The position numbers and the translations under genes were made by a program. Positions 1-8,187 of a stretch of DNA of 49,755 nt are shown here, piece after piece. This DNA is from Streptomyces sp. ISL-87 (GTDB taxonomy: Bacteria; Actinomycetota; Actinomycetes; Streptomycetales; Streptomycetaceae), in assembly GCF_018614095.1 (NCBI RefSeq), contig NZ_JAGGOY010000069.1:1-49755 (forward strand), written 5' to 3'. Every line of letters starts with the position of its first letter. Within the stretch, counting starts at the first letter, position 1. The notes under the pieces are model-generated. The model ran no database searches. It was not told where the DNA came from and saw only the letters and a program-made list of their open reading frames with translations.

Positions 1-120
1 CGCCCGGCCAGGGCAAGGGCAGGGCCCGGTCGACCGGGGGGATCTTGTGGAGGTTTGCCGAGAGGCACCGGCGGCCGCGGTCGGTGGGGTAGCGTCGCGG
101 CGCCGTCGGAGAGGAGCGGG

Positions 121-1947
121 GTGTTGCGCGAATTCACCGTCCCACCCGTGATCACAGCCGCGCCCGTCGGGGGCCTGGCCGACATCGTGTTCCAGCATGC
201 CCGGCAGGACCCCGACCGGGTGGTCCTCGGCCGGAAGGCGGACGGGGCCTGGCAGGACGTGAGCTCCGGCGAGTTCGCCGCGGAGGTGGTCGCGCTCGCC
301 AAGGGCCTGCTGGCCCAAGGCATCCGCTTCGGGGACCGGGTCGCCGTCATGTCCCGTACCCGGTACGAGTGGACCCTCTTCGACTTCGCCCTGTGGGCGA
401 TCGGTGCCCAGCCCGTCCCCGTCTACCCGACCTCCTCCGCGGAGCAGGTGCACTGGATCCTGTCCGATTCCTCCTGTACCGGGTGCGTGGTCGAGAACGA
501 GGACCAGGCCATGACCGTCGGCTCGGTCGTCGAGCGTCTCCCCCATCTGCGCAGCCTCTGGCAGCTCGACGCCGGGGCGGTCTCCGACCTGGTCGACGGC
601 GGGCGCGCAGTCGCGGAGGACGTCGTGCACCGGCATCGCAGCGCGGTGACGCCCGACTCGGTGGCCACCGTCATCTACACCTCGGGCACCACCGGCCGCC
701 CCAAGGGGTGCGTGCTGTCGCACGGGAACTTCATGTTCGAGGCCGACACACTGGTGAGCCGTTGGGAGTCGGTCTTCCAGACCCGTCCCGGCGAGCAGCC
801 GTCCACCCTGCTGTTCCTCCCCCTGGCGCATGTCTTCGGCCGGATGGTGGAGGTGGCGGCCATCCGCTCCCGCGTCAAGCTCGGGCACCAACCGGTGCTG
901 GCGGCAGCCGAGTTGCTGCCGGATCTCGCCGCCTTCCGGCCGACGTTCGTGCTCGGGGTCCCGTACGTCTTCGAGAAGGTGTTCGCGGCGGCCCGCCGCA
1001 AGGCGGAGGCGGAGGGGCGTACGGGGCCCTTCGACCGGGCGGTGGAGGCGGCCGTACGGTACGCCGAGGCGCGCGAGCAGAAGGCGTTCGGTACCGGGCC
1101 CGGCCCCTCCGCCGGGCTGCGGATGGAGCACCAGGTGTTCGAGAAGCTGGTGTACGGGAAGGTCCGCGAGGCGATGGGCGGCCGGGTCCGGCACGCCATG
1201 TCGGGCGGGTCCGCGATGTCGCGGCGGCTCGGGCTGTTCTTCGACGGCGCCGGGATCCAGGTGTTCGAGGGGTACGGGCTGACGGAGTCGTGCGCGGCGG
1301 CCACCGCGAACCCGCCCGGGGCGACCAAGTACGGCACGGTGGGCCAGCCGATCCCGGGCACTACCGTGCACATCGCCGACGACGGGGAGATCTGGCTGCA
1401 CGGCGGGCACATCTTCTCCGGGTACCTCAACGACCCCCCCTCCACGGAGGCGGTGCTGCGCGGCGGCTGGCTGGCGACCGGGGATCTGGGGCGGCTGGAC
1501 GAGGACGGCTACCTCACGATCACCGGGCGCAAGAAGGAGATCCTGGTGACCTCCAACGGCAAGAGCGTCGCGCCGGCCGCCCTGGAGGAGCGGGTGCGTT
1601 CGCATCCGCTGGTGTCGCAGTGCGTACTGGTGGGCAACGACCGGCCGTACATCGCCGCGCTGCTGACCCTGGACATGGAGGGGGTGGCGCACTGGCTGTC
1701 GATGCGCGGCCTCCCGCAGCTGACGGCGGCGGACCTGGTGCACGACCCGGATCTGACGGCGGAGGTCCGACGGGCCGTGGTGGCCGCCAACACTCTTGTC
1801 TCGCAAGCCGAGGCGATCCGCACCTTCCGGGTGCTGGCCGAGCAGTTCAGCGAGGAACGGGGCTTACTGACCCCCTCGTTGAAGCTGAAGCGCGGAGCGA
1901 TCGAGAAGGCGTACGCGCATGAGGTCGACGCCCTCTACCGGCCATGA
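121..1947 (+). CDS. Long-chain acyl-CoA synthetase (AMP-forming, FadD15-like)
   Basis: Activates a carboxylic acid, probably a fatty acid, to its CoA thioester through an acyl-adenylate in the cytoplasm. The 608-residue length fits the long-chain ANL family. Visible motifs are the P-loop YTSGTTGRPKG near residue 185, the FEGYGLTES adenine-site motif near residue 383, TGDLG near 455, and the GRKKE hinge with the lysine-containing LKLKR C-terminus. I chose GTG 121 because GGAGAGGAG lies just upstream; the same frame is open from TTG 55, but that start has no good ribosome site and adds a low-complexity leader. It lies about 110 bp before a Liv-type binding protein on the same strand, an arrangement suggesting uptake and activation of a related acid. 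Substrate chain length cannot be told from sequence. Confidence 0.9.
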   Translation: MLREFTVPPVITAAPVGGLADIVFQHARQDPDRVVLGRKADGAWQDVSSGEFAAEVVALAKGLLAQGIRFGDRVAVMSRTRYEWTLFDFALWAIGAQPVPVYPTSSAEQVHWILSDSSCTGCVVENEDQAMTVGSVVERLPHLRSLWQLDAGAVSDLVDGGRAVAEDVVHRHRSAVTPDSVATVIYTSGTTGRPKGCVLSHGNFMFEADTLVSRWESVFQTRPGEQPSTLLFLPLAHVFGRMVEVAAIRSRVKLGHQPVLAAAELLPDLAAFRPTFVLGVPYVFEKVFAAARRKAEAEGRTGPFDRAVEAAVRYAEAREQKAFGTGPGPSAGLRMEHQVFEKLVYGKVREAMGGRVRHAMSGGSAMSRRLGLFFDGAGIQVFEGYGLTESCAAATANPPGATKYGTVGQPIPGTTVHIADDGEIWLHGGHIFSGYLNDPPSTEAVLRGGWLATGDLGRLDEDGYLTITGRKKEILVTSNGKSVAPAALEERVRSHPLVSQCVLVGNDRPYIAALLTLDMEGVAHWLSMRGLPQLTAADLVHDPDLTAEVRRAVVAANTLVSQAEAIRTFRVLAEQFSEERGLLTPSLKLKRGAIEKAYAHEVDALYRP

Positions 1948-1966
1948 AATCCTGAAATTCCTTATC

Positions 1967-2012
1967 TGACGATGCGTCATTTTACCTTGTCATGGATATT
2001 GACGGTGCGTCA
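1967..2012. promoter_or_regulatory. Paired operator TGACG-N3-CGTCA, two copies
   Basis: TGACGATGCGTCA at 1967-1979 and TGACGGTGCGTCA at 2000-2012 are two copies of the same interrupted palindrome, 33 bp (about three helical turns) apart. A third half-site, TGACGCA, follows at 2015-2021. The second copy overlaps the predicted -35 of the ABC-transporter promoter, which fits a repressor of the TetR/GntR type. The regulator is not identifiable here. Confidence 0.6.
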
Positions 2013-2027
2013 GGTGACGCACAGAAT
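1999..2027 (+). promoter_or_regulatory. Predicted sigma70-type promoter for the Liv-type transporter
   Basis: TTGACG (1999-2004), a 17-bp spacer, and CAGAAT (2022-2027), followed by a strong ribosome site (GGAGGGGGA near 2042-2050) and ATG 2060. The -35 box sits inside the second TGACG-N3-CGTCA palindrome. Confidence 0.5.
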
Positions 2028-2059
2028 GCGGGGATTCCGACCGGAGGGGGATCCCACCC

Positions 2060-3328
2060 ATGCTGCGACCGATCCGCACCCTGGCCGCCGCGGCGGCCGC
2101 ACTCGCGCTCGTTTCCGCCTGCAACTCCGCCTCCGACAGCACCACCGGCCCGGGCAAGCCCGGCGCGGCCGCCGGGAACGCCCGTGGGGTGACCGCCGAC
2201 TCGATCAAGGTCGGCGGGATCGTCTCCATGACCAGCGCCAGCGGCTACAGCAAGAAGGACACCGACCTCGGGGCCAGGGCCCGGTACATGAGAGCCAACG
2301 CCGAGGGCGGGGTGAACGGCCGCGAGATCGACTACATCGGCGCGGAGGACGACGGCCAGGACCCGGCCAAGAACCTGGCCGCCGCCCGCAAGCTCGTTCA
2401 GCAGGACAAGGTCTTCGCGGTCTCCCCCATGAGCTCGGTCACCTTCTCCGGCGCCGACTTCCTCGAGCAGGAGAAGGTCCCCACCTTCGGCTGGGGCACG
2501 CTGCCGTCGTTCTGCGGCCCCAAGCACATCTACGGATTCAACGGCTGCCTGGTCCCCTCCCCCGGCGGCACCCTCAACCAGACCTGGCCCGAGGGCATGG
2601 GCCAGATCCTCGGCGGGGCGCAGGGCAAGTCGGTCGCGATCATCGCCAATGACAGCGACGCCGGGAAGTTCGGCATCCGGACCTTCCAACAGGGCTTCAC
2701 CAGCGCCGGGTTCAAGGTCTCCTACGCCAAGGCCTCGGTGCCCGCCACCGCCGTGCCGAGCGACTGGTCGGCGTACGTGAAGGAGATCCTCGGCAGTGAC
2801 GACGGCAAGGCGCCGGACGCCGTCGTGTCCGTCATGCAGACCCCCAACAACATCGGGCTGTTCACCGCCCTCAAGCGCGGCGGCTACAAGGGGCTGCTTT
2901 CCGACCCGACCGACTACGACCCCGGTCTGCTCGCGAAGGACGCCACCAAGCAGGCCCTCGACGGGGTCCACGTGCTGCTGCAGTTCCAGCCGTTCGAGTC
3001 GACGGACCCGAAGATGGCGCAGTTCAAGGCCGACATCAAGGCGGCCGCCGGCGGGCAGGACGTGCCGCTGAGCATGCACATGCTGACCGGGTACATGTCG
3101 GCCGACCTGTTCGTGTCCCTCGCGCAGAAGGCGGGCCGGGACCTTACCGTCGAGTCCTTCCAGAGCGCTGCGCAGGGCTTCTCCGACACCGGCACGCTCG
3201 TCGGCGACCGGGCGGAGCCGAAGGGCCAGAAGGAGAGCTTCGGCTGTGGGGCGCTCGTCCAGCTGAAGAACGGGGCGTACGAGGTCTCCGTACCGTTCAA
3301 GTGCTACGAGCCCATCCCCTTCAAGTAG
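2060..3328 (+). CDS. Branched-chain amino-acid-type ABC transporter substrate-binding lipoprotein
   Basis: Extracytoplasmic binding protein (periplasmic-binding type 1 fold, LivK class), anchored as a lipoprotein. The N-terminus MLRPIRT, a hydrophobic stretch and the lipobox LVSAC place the lipidated cysteine at residue 21, followed by a Ser/Thr/Gly-rich linker. The 422-residue length is normal for actinobacterial members. The mature domain begins around TADSIKVGGIVSMTS. It precedes the permease by 28 bp, so the genes form an operon. With a neighbouring acyl-CoA ligase, the ligand may be an aliphatic or aromatic acid rather than leucine; this is inference. Confidence 0.92.
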   Translation: MLRPIRTLAAAAAALALVSACNSASDSTTGPGKPGAAAGNARGVTADSIKVGGIVSMTSASGYSKKDTDLGARARYMRANAEGGVNGREIDYIGAEDDGQDPAKNLAAARKLVQQDKVFAVSPMSSVTFSGADFLEQEKVPTFGWGTLPSFCGPKHIYGFNGCLVPSPGGTLNQTWPEGMGQILGGAQGKSVAIIANDSDAGKFGIRTFQQGFTSAGFKVSYAKASVPATAVPSDWSAYVKEILGSDDGKAPDAVVSVMQTPNNIGLFTALKRGGYKGLLSDPTDYDPGLLAKDATKQALDGVHVLLQFQPFESTDPKMAQFKADIKAAAGGQDVPLSMHMLTGYMSADLFVSLAQKAGRDLTVESFQSAAQGFSDTGTLVGDRAEPKGQKESFGCGALVQLKNGAYEVSVPFKCYEPIPFK

Positions 3329-3356
3329 TCCGCGCGAGGGGAGGGACGGGAGCGGC

Positions 3357-5699
3357 ATGGACGATCTGCTCGTATTCGTGCTGAGTGGGCTGGTCTCCGG
3401 CGCCCTGTACGCACTGCTCGCCACCGGGCTGGTGCTGTCGTACTCGGCGTCCGGGCTGTTCAACTTCGCGCACGGGGCCACCGCCTACCTGTGTGCGCTC
3501 ACCTTCTACGAGTTGCACTCCGGGCTGGGGTGGCCGGCCGTTCCGGCGGCGCTGCTGGTGGTGTTCGTACTGGCCCCGGGGCTCGGGTGGGGGCTGGACC
3601 GGCTGATGTTCCGGCGGCTGGCGCGGGTCGGGGAGACGGCGCAGATCGTGGCCACGATCGGGCTGCTCGTGGCGCTGCCCGCCAGCGGCCTGTGGGTGGT
3701 GGAACTGCTGGGCGATGCGGGGGCTCCGGTCAAGCCGGCGGAGAACCAGTTCGGGCTGCCGGGGGTGGGACCGAGCCCCGCGAAGTCCTGGCAGCTCGCG
3801 GACGGCGTCGGCGTCGACTCCGACCAGCTGATCACCTGGGTGGTGACGGCGGTGGTGGCGGTGGCGCTGTGGGTGCTGATGCGGCACACCCGGCTGGGGC
3901 TGCGGCTGCGGGCCGCCGTCGACAACCGCTCGCTGACCGAGCTGCGCGGAATCAGCGCCGACCGGCTGTCGTCGATGGCGTGGATGATCGCGTCCGGGCT
4001 GGCGGGGCTTGCCGGGGTGCTGGCGACGCCGTTGCTGGGGCTGTCCGCCCATGATTTCACCCTGTTCCTGTTCGTATCGGCCACGGCCGCGGTCATCGGG
4101 CGGTTCGCGTCCGTGCCGCTCGCGTTCGCGGGCGGGCTGGGGCTGGGAGTGCTGCAGAACCTGGTCGCCGGATACGCGTCCTTCGCCGAGGGGATCACCG
4201 GGTTCCGCACGGCCGTGCCGTTCCTGATCCTGTTCGGGGGGCTGCTCGTACTGGCCCGGCGGGCGCGGGCCGCGGGGACCGCGGCGGTGGATGTGGCGCC
4301 GGTGGATCACCTGGCCGGGGCGGGGTGGGGACGGCGGTGGGGGGTGTGGGCGGTGCTCGCGGGGTTGCTGGCTGCGGCCTTCTACACCGTGACCACGCCG
4401 TTTTGGAGTGGGCTGCTGGCGCAGGGGCTGGCCGTGGGGCTGGTGTTCATGTCCTTCACCGTGGTGACGGGCCTGGGCGCGATGGTGTCGCTGGCGCAGG
4501 CCACGTTCGTGACCGGGGCCGCGCTGGTGGCCGGGCTGCTGATGAGCCGGGGCTGGCCGTTCGCGGCGGCGCTGGCGGTGGGGACGTGCGTGGCCGCGGC
4601 GCTGGGGGCGTTGGTCGCCTTGCCGGCGTTGCGGCTGGGTGGGAGGTCGTTGGCGCTGGCGACGCTGGCGCTGGCGTTTCTGGCGGACCAGGTGCTGTTC
4701 CAGGTGGGGTGGCTGCGGAACGGGGATTCCGGGTGGTCGATTCCGCGGCCCGTGTTCGGGCCGGTGGATATGTCCGATGACCGGGCGTTCGGGGTGGCGC
4801 TGGTGGTGCTGGTGGCGCTGGTCGCCGGTGGATTGAGTGCGCTGCGGAATTCGCCTTCGGGGCGGGCGATGCTGGCGGTGCGGTCGGCGCCGGCGGCGGC
4901 GATGGCCTCCGGGGTGTCCGTACTGCGGACCAAGCTGCTGCTGTTCACGTTGTCGGCGGGGCTGGCGGGGTTCGGGGGTGTGATGTACGCGTCGTACAAC
5001 ACCCGGATCACGGCTACGGACTTCACGGCGATGACGGGGTTGGTGTGGCTGGCGGTGGTGGTGGCGGCGGGGGGAGATACTCGCCGTGCTCGGGCCCAAT
5101 GGGGCGGGGAAGAGTGGATCTCGGGGTCCGGGCCGGCGAGGTGTGCGGGCTCATCGGGCCCAACGGGGCCGGGAAGACGACGCTGTTCGATGTGCTGTCC
5201 GGGATCCGGCGGCCCGACCATGGGCGGATGCTGCTCGGCGGGGCGGACATCACCCGCCGCTCCCCCGTCTGGCGGGCCCGGCACGGGATGCGCCGTACGT
5301 TTCAGCGGCAGCAGCTGTTCGGGCAGCTCAGCGTGGCCGACAACGTGCTCGTCGCGCAGGAGTGGCGGGGCGGCGGGGGCGGCCTTGCCGCTGACCTCCT
5401 CGCGTCGCCGACCCGGCGCCGTCGCGAGCGGGAGCGCCGCGAGCGGGGTGCGCGGGTGCTGGCCGACTGCGGGATCGGCGCGCTCGGGACCTCGTACGCC
5501 GGCGGGCTGCCCGTGGGCCGGGCCCGGATGGTGGAGCTGGCGCGCGCCGTGGCCGATCCGCCGCGGGTGCTGCTGCTGGACGAGCCCGCGTCCGGCATGT
5601 CGGCCCCCGAGCGGGAGCAGCTGGCGGCCGTGGTGCGGCGGCTGGCGGAGGAGGAGGGCTGCGCGGTGCTGCTGGCCGAGCACAACGTGGCCTTCGTGA
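3357..5699 (+). CDS. Fused LivH-LivM permease with lost C-terminus (probably broken)
   Basis: Two inner-membrane permease subunits of a Liv-type ABC importer in one chain: a LivH-like half (about residues 1-300, starting MDDLLVFVLSGLVSGALYALL) and a LivM-like half (about 325-570). The LivM half is recognisable up to TGLVWLAVVVAAG (about position 5068). Beyond that the frame reads an unnatural tail that shadows the ATPase gene until 5699, so the last roughly 80 LivM residues are missing. The deletion or frameshift lies in a GC-rich run next to a LivF-like Walker A remnant. Either the gene is a pseudogene or this is an assembly or sequencing fault. The start ATG 3357 has GAGGGGAGGGACGGGAG upstream. 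Confidence 0.65.
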   Translation: MDDLLVFVLSGLVSGALYALLATGLVLSYSASGLFNFAHGATAYLCALTFYELHSGLGWPAVPAALLVVFVLAPGLGWGLDRLMFRRLARVGETAQIVATIGLLVALPASGLWVVELLGDAGAPVKPAENQFGLPGVGPSPAKSWQLADGVGVDSDQLITWVVTAVVAVALWVLMRHTRLGLRLRAAVDNRSLTELRGISADRLSSMAWMIASGLAGLAGVLATPLLGLSAHDFTLFLFVSATAAVIGRFASVPLAFAGGLGLGVLQNLVAGYASFAEGITGFRTAVPFLILFGGLLVLARRARAAGTAAVDVAPVDHLAGAGWGRRWGVWAVLAGLLAAAFYTVTTPFWSGLLAQGLAVGLVFMSFTVVTGLGAMVSLAQATFVTGAALVAGLLMSRGWPFAAALAVGTCVAAALGALVALPALRLGGRSLALATLALAFLADQVLFQVGWLRNGDSGWSIPRPVFGPVDMSDDRAFGVALVVLVALVAGGLSALRNSPSGRAMLAVRSAPAAAMASGVSVLRTKLLLFTLSAGLAGFGGVMYASYNTRITATDFTAMTGLVWLAVVVAAGGDTRRARAQWGGEEWISGSGPARCAGSSGPTGPGRRRCSMCCPGSGGPTMGGCCSAGRTSPAAPPSGGPGTGCAVRFSGSSCSGSSAWPTTCSSRRSGGAAGAALPLTSSRRRPGAVASGSAASGVRGCWPTAGSARSGPRTPAGCPWAGPGWWSWRAPWPIRRGCCCWTSPRPACRPPSGSSWRPWCGGWRRRRAARCCWPSTTWPS
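5072..5115 (+). other. Remnant of a LivF-type ATPase N-terminus (Walker A only)
   Basis: In frame 1 this short segment encodes GEILAVLGPNGAGKS, the typical Walker A region of a LivF-class ATPase, with neither its upstream nor its downstream sequence. It is wedged between the truncated LivM and the LivG-like ATPase. The 20-odd bases around this P-loop are nearly identical to those of the next P-loop 64 bp downstream (5156-5179), so the two form an imperfect direct repeat. Confidence 0.6.
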
Positions 5700-5815
5700 T
5701 GGACCTCTGCGCACGGGTGGTCGTACTCGACCTCGGGAGGGTGCTGGCCGAGGGGACGGCCGCCGAGGTGCGGGCGAATCCGTCGGTACGGGAGGCGTAT
5801 CTGGGGGCCTCGTGA
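5114..5815 (+). CDS. LivG-type ABC transporter ATPase, N-terminally truncated
   Basis: ATP-binding subunit of a Liv-type importer. Walker A GPNGAGKTT is at 5156-5182; a degenerate signature region reads GGLPVGRARMVELARAV, Walker B is VLLLDEPASGM, and the H-loop is LLAEHNVAFVMD. The usual first beta-strand and A-loop (about 20 residues before VDLGVRAGE) are absent, because the gene begins in the scrambled junction after LivM. GTG 5114 is the first plausible start, with GGGGCGGGGAAGA upstream; the frame is open from 5045, but the extra residues are poly-glycine noise. Function is uncertain unless the junction is an assembly error. Confidence 0.7.
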   Translation: MDLGVRAGEVCGLIGPNGAGKTTLFDVLSGIRRPDHGRMLLGGADITRRSPVWRARHGMRRTFQRQQLFGQLSVADNVLVAQEWRGGGGGLAADLLASPTRRRRERERRERGARVLADCGIGALGTSYAGGLPVGRARMVELARAVADPPRVLLLDEPASGMSAPEREQLAAVVRRLAEEEGCAVLLAEHNVAFVMDLCARVVVLDLGRVLAEGTAAEVRANPSVREAYLGAS

Positions 5816-5923
5816 GGACCACCCGGTTGGCGGGAATACCGGGTCCGGGCGGCCGGTTGTCGCCGGTCGCAGGATCCCGCATCAGCCGGGTACGACCGCA
5901 CCGAGGCGAGGAAGCGACCAGAC

Positions 5924-6772
5924 GTGAACCAGGTCCCCACCATCAAGCTCAACAACGGCACGCTCATGCCCCAGCTCGGCTTCGGCGTCTGGCAGGTCCC
6001 GGACGACGAGGCGGAGCAGGTGGTGGGGACGGCGCTGGAGGCCGGATACCGCAGCATCGACACCGCCTCGGTCTACGGCAACGAGACGGGTACCGGCCGT
6101 GCCATCGCCGCCTCCGGGCTGCCGCGCGAGGAGCTGTTCGTCACCACCAAGCTGTGGAACGTCAAGACGCACGCCTGGGACCGGGACCGCGTGCTGCGCG
6201 CCCTCGACACCTCCCTCTCCCAGCTGGGCCTGGACCACCTCGACCTGTACCTGATCCACTGGCCCCGCCCGATGCGCGACGACTTCCTCACCATCTGGAA
6301 GACCTTCGAGGAGATCGCCGCGAGCGGCCGGGCCAAGGCGGTCGGCGTGTCGAACTTCCGTCCGGTGGACCTGGAGCGGATCGGCGCCGTGAGCGCACTG
6401 GTCCCGGCCGTCAACCAGATCGAACTGCACCCGCTCTTCCCGCAGACCGAGCTGCGCGCCCTGCACGCCCGTCTCGGCATCACCACCGAGGCCTGGTCCC
6501 CGCTGGGCCAGGGCCAGGAGCTGCTCACTCTTCCGGCCGTCGCCGAGATCGCCGCCAAGCACGGCCGCTCGGCCGCCCAGGTGGTGCTGCGCTGGCACCT
6601 CCAGCAGGGCAACGTGGTGATCCCGAAGTCGGTGACGCCGGCGCGGATCCGGGAGAACCTGGACGTTTTCGACTTCGAGCTGGACGCCGCGGACATCGCC
6701 GCGCTGGACGCCCTGGGGGCCGGGCCCGCGGGCCGGCGGATCGGGCCGGACCCGGCCCGGTTCGACATCTGA
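5924..6772 (+). CDS. Aldo/keto reductase (2,5-diketo-gluconate reductase type)
   Basis: NADPH-dependent carbonyl reductase of the AKR superfamily, a soluble TIM barrel of 282 residues. The catalytic tetrad is visible as D46, Y51 (SIDTASVYGNE), K76 (TTKLWN) and H112 (LIHWPRP). The cofactor-binding region IPKSVTPARIRENLDVFDFEL is near the C-terminus. The GTG start follows GAGGCGAGGAAG at a suitable distance. It is separated from the transporter by about 110 bp and looks monocistronic. The natural substrate cannot be inferred. Confidence 0.93.
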   Translation: MNQVPTIKLNNGTLMPQLGFGVWQVPDDEAEQVVGTALEAGYRSIDTASVYGNETGTGRAIAASGLPREELFVTTKLWNVKTHAWDRDRVLRALDTSLSQLGLDHLDLYLIHWPRPMRDDFLTIWKTFEEIAASGRAKAVGVSNFRPVDLERIGAVSALVPAVNQIELHPLFPQTELRALHARLGITTEAWSPLGQGQELLTLPAVAEIAAKHGRSAAQVVLRWHLQQGNVVIPKSVTPARIRENLDVFDFELDAADIAALDALGAGPAGRRIGPDPARFDI

Positions 6773-6887
6773 GCGCAGCGGGGGCCCCTGGAGTACGTCG
6801 AGTGGCTCGATGTCGCGAACGCGTCGGTGGACGGCGGAACCCGTGTGTCCGTGCCCCGGGTCGGCCGGACGGCCCGCGCGCGGTCCG

Positions 6888-7679
6888 TCAGTCGCGTACG
6901 AAGCCCTGAAGGCGGTACGTCGGCTCCGCGCGCGGGATGTCCTGGCCGGGCAGCAGCCCCAGCCGGGCCGCCAGCTCCTCCGGGGTGATTCCGCGCGGGC
7001 TGACCCGGGAGGCGTACTGCCCGGCCAGCAGCGCCTCGGCCGCCCCGCGCGGGGTGCGTCCCTGGCCGCGGCCCGCGAACAGGGCTTCCCCGTACGGCCG
7101 CAGGCCCGCCTCGGCGGCATACGCCGTCACGTGTGCGGACGCGTCCGCCGGCGCGGCCGTCAGATGCGGGGCGAGCACGTCGTCGATGTCGCTGCCCACA
7201 TCGTGCGCGGCGTCCTTGTCCACGGTGGTGACGAACACCCCGCCGGGCCGCAGCACCCGTCCCGCTTCGGAGACGACGGCGGGCACCAGGCCGGGGTCCC
7301 GCAGCAGGTGCAGCAGCCACACGGCGCTCACCGCGTCCAGTGAGCCCGCCCGCACCGGCAGCCGGGTCCCGGAGGCCAGCACCACCGGGACCCCGCGGTG
7401 AGCGGCCATCGAGGCCATCCCGTACGAGGTGTCCGCGCCCAGCACCCGCAGCCCGTGGCGGGCCAGCCGGGCAGTGACGATTCCCGTGCCGCAGCCGAGG
7501 TCGAGCAGGGTGCGAGCGCCGGGCGGGAGGAGGCCGAGGACCGCCGCGGCGGCGGCCTCGGCGCGGGGTGTTCCGCCGCGGGTGGCGTCGTAGGCCTCGG
7601 CCTCCGCGTCGTAGTCGAGCAGCGGCTTCGGTATCCGTATCGGTGTCAGCGGGGTCATTGGGGTCATCGGTGTCGGCAT
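6888..7679 (-). CDS. Class I SAM-dependent methyltransferase
   Basis: A 263-residue Rossmann-fold methyltransferase. Motif I reads LLDLGCGTGIVTARLA, followed by an acidic GADTS strand, and the motif near RVLRPGGVFVTTVDKD is typical of the Methyltransf_11 group. Its ATG shares one base with the stop of the upstream pterin dehydratase gene (TGATG), so translation is probably coupled. The N-terminus contains a short repeated MTPMTPLTP stretch. The methyl acceptor is unknown. Confidence 0.88.
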   Translation of the reverse strand: MPTPMTPMTPLTPIRIPKPLLDYDAEAEAYDATRGGTPRAEAAAAAVLGLLPPGARTLLDLGCGTGIVTARLARHGLRVLGADTSYGMASMAAHRGVPVVLASGTRLPVRAGSLDAVSAVWLLHLLRDPGLVPAVVSEAGRVLRPGGVFVTTVDKDAAHDVGSDIDDVLAPHLTAAPADASAHVTAYAAEAGLRPYGEALFAGRGQGRTPRGAAEALLAGQYASRVSPRGITPEELAARLGLLPGQDIPRAEPTYRLQGFVRD

Positions 7680-7984
7680 CAGCTCGCTCCGTGGGTGGGG
7701 GCCAGGCCCTCGACCCGTTCGGCGAGCTCGAAGTCCGCGGCGGTCACCGCGTCGCCGGCGCTGTGGGTGTTCACCGACAGCCGGACGGTGTTGTAACCGA
7801 GGGTGAGATCGGAGTGGTGGTTCAACTCGTCCTGCACAGCGGCGATATGGGCGACGAGTGCGCTCGCCGCGAAGTGGCTGCCCAGCCGGTACGTGCGGGA
7901 GATCCGGTCGTCCTCGTAGGCCCAGCCCGGGAGTTCTTTCAGCCGGTCCTCGATCTCCTTCTGCGAAAGCGGCTCGTCCGACAT
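7679..7984 (-). CDS. 4a-hydroxytetrahydrobiopterin dehydratase (PCD/DCoH family)
   Basis: Pterin-4a-carbinolamine dehydratase-like protein of 101 residues, the normal size. The family signature is present: NHHSDLTLGYNTVRLSVNT with the catalytic HH pair, then AADFELAERV. ATG 7984 is preceded by GAAGGAG; an upstream open extension has no ribosome site. It overlaps the methyltransferase by one base. No aromatic amino-acid hydroxylase is nearby, so its partner is not evident, and many bacterial members act on folate/molybdopterin-related pterins or have unknown roles. Confidence 0.92.
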   Translation of the reverse strand: MSDEPLSQKEIEDRLKELPGWAYEDDRISRTYRLGSHFAASALVAHIAAVQDELNHHSDLTLGYNTVRLSVNTHSAGDAVTAADFELAERVEGLAPTHGAS

Positions 7985-8137
7985 CCGCTCGCTCCTTCCC
8001 CGTGGTCGCACTGACGTGGTGTCAAGGTTCCCACAGCACACGGCGCAGGGAAGCATTCACGCCATAGTGCGTGCGGGTACTTCCGCGCCTTCCGTGCCCA
8101 CGGCGCCGCCCTTATGCTCCTGCGCCGGACGTGACTG

Positions 8138-8150
8138 TTACCGCCGGTAA
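8138..8150. promoter_or_regulatory. Perfect palindrome TTACCG-C-CGGTAA upstream of the FAD oxidoreductase
   Basis: TTACCGCCGGTAA is a perfect 13-bp inverted repeat, 37 bp before the ATG at 8188 in the 203-bp divergent region between the pterin dehydratase and the FAD oxidoreductase. Position and symmetry suggest an operator. No regulator can be assigned. Confidence 0.45.
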
Positions 8151-8187
8151 TAGGGCGCCGGTCAAGCGCACACCAAGGGGACACCAC

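Noticed and set aside
1..120. Part of an upstream gene in the first 120 bp
   Set aside because: No frame shows convincing protein sequence; it looks like intergenic DNA plus the ribosome site of the acyl-CoA ligase.
1982..5099. Long minus-strand frames opposite the ABC transporter genes
   Set aside because: High-GC antisense shadows with no domain-like sequence; the plus strand carries recognisable LivK, LivH and LivM.
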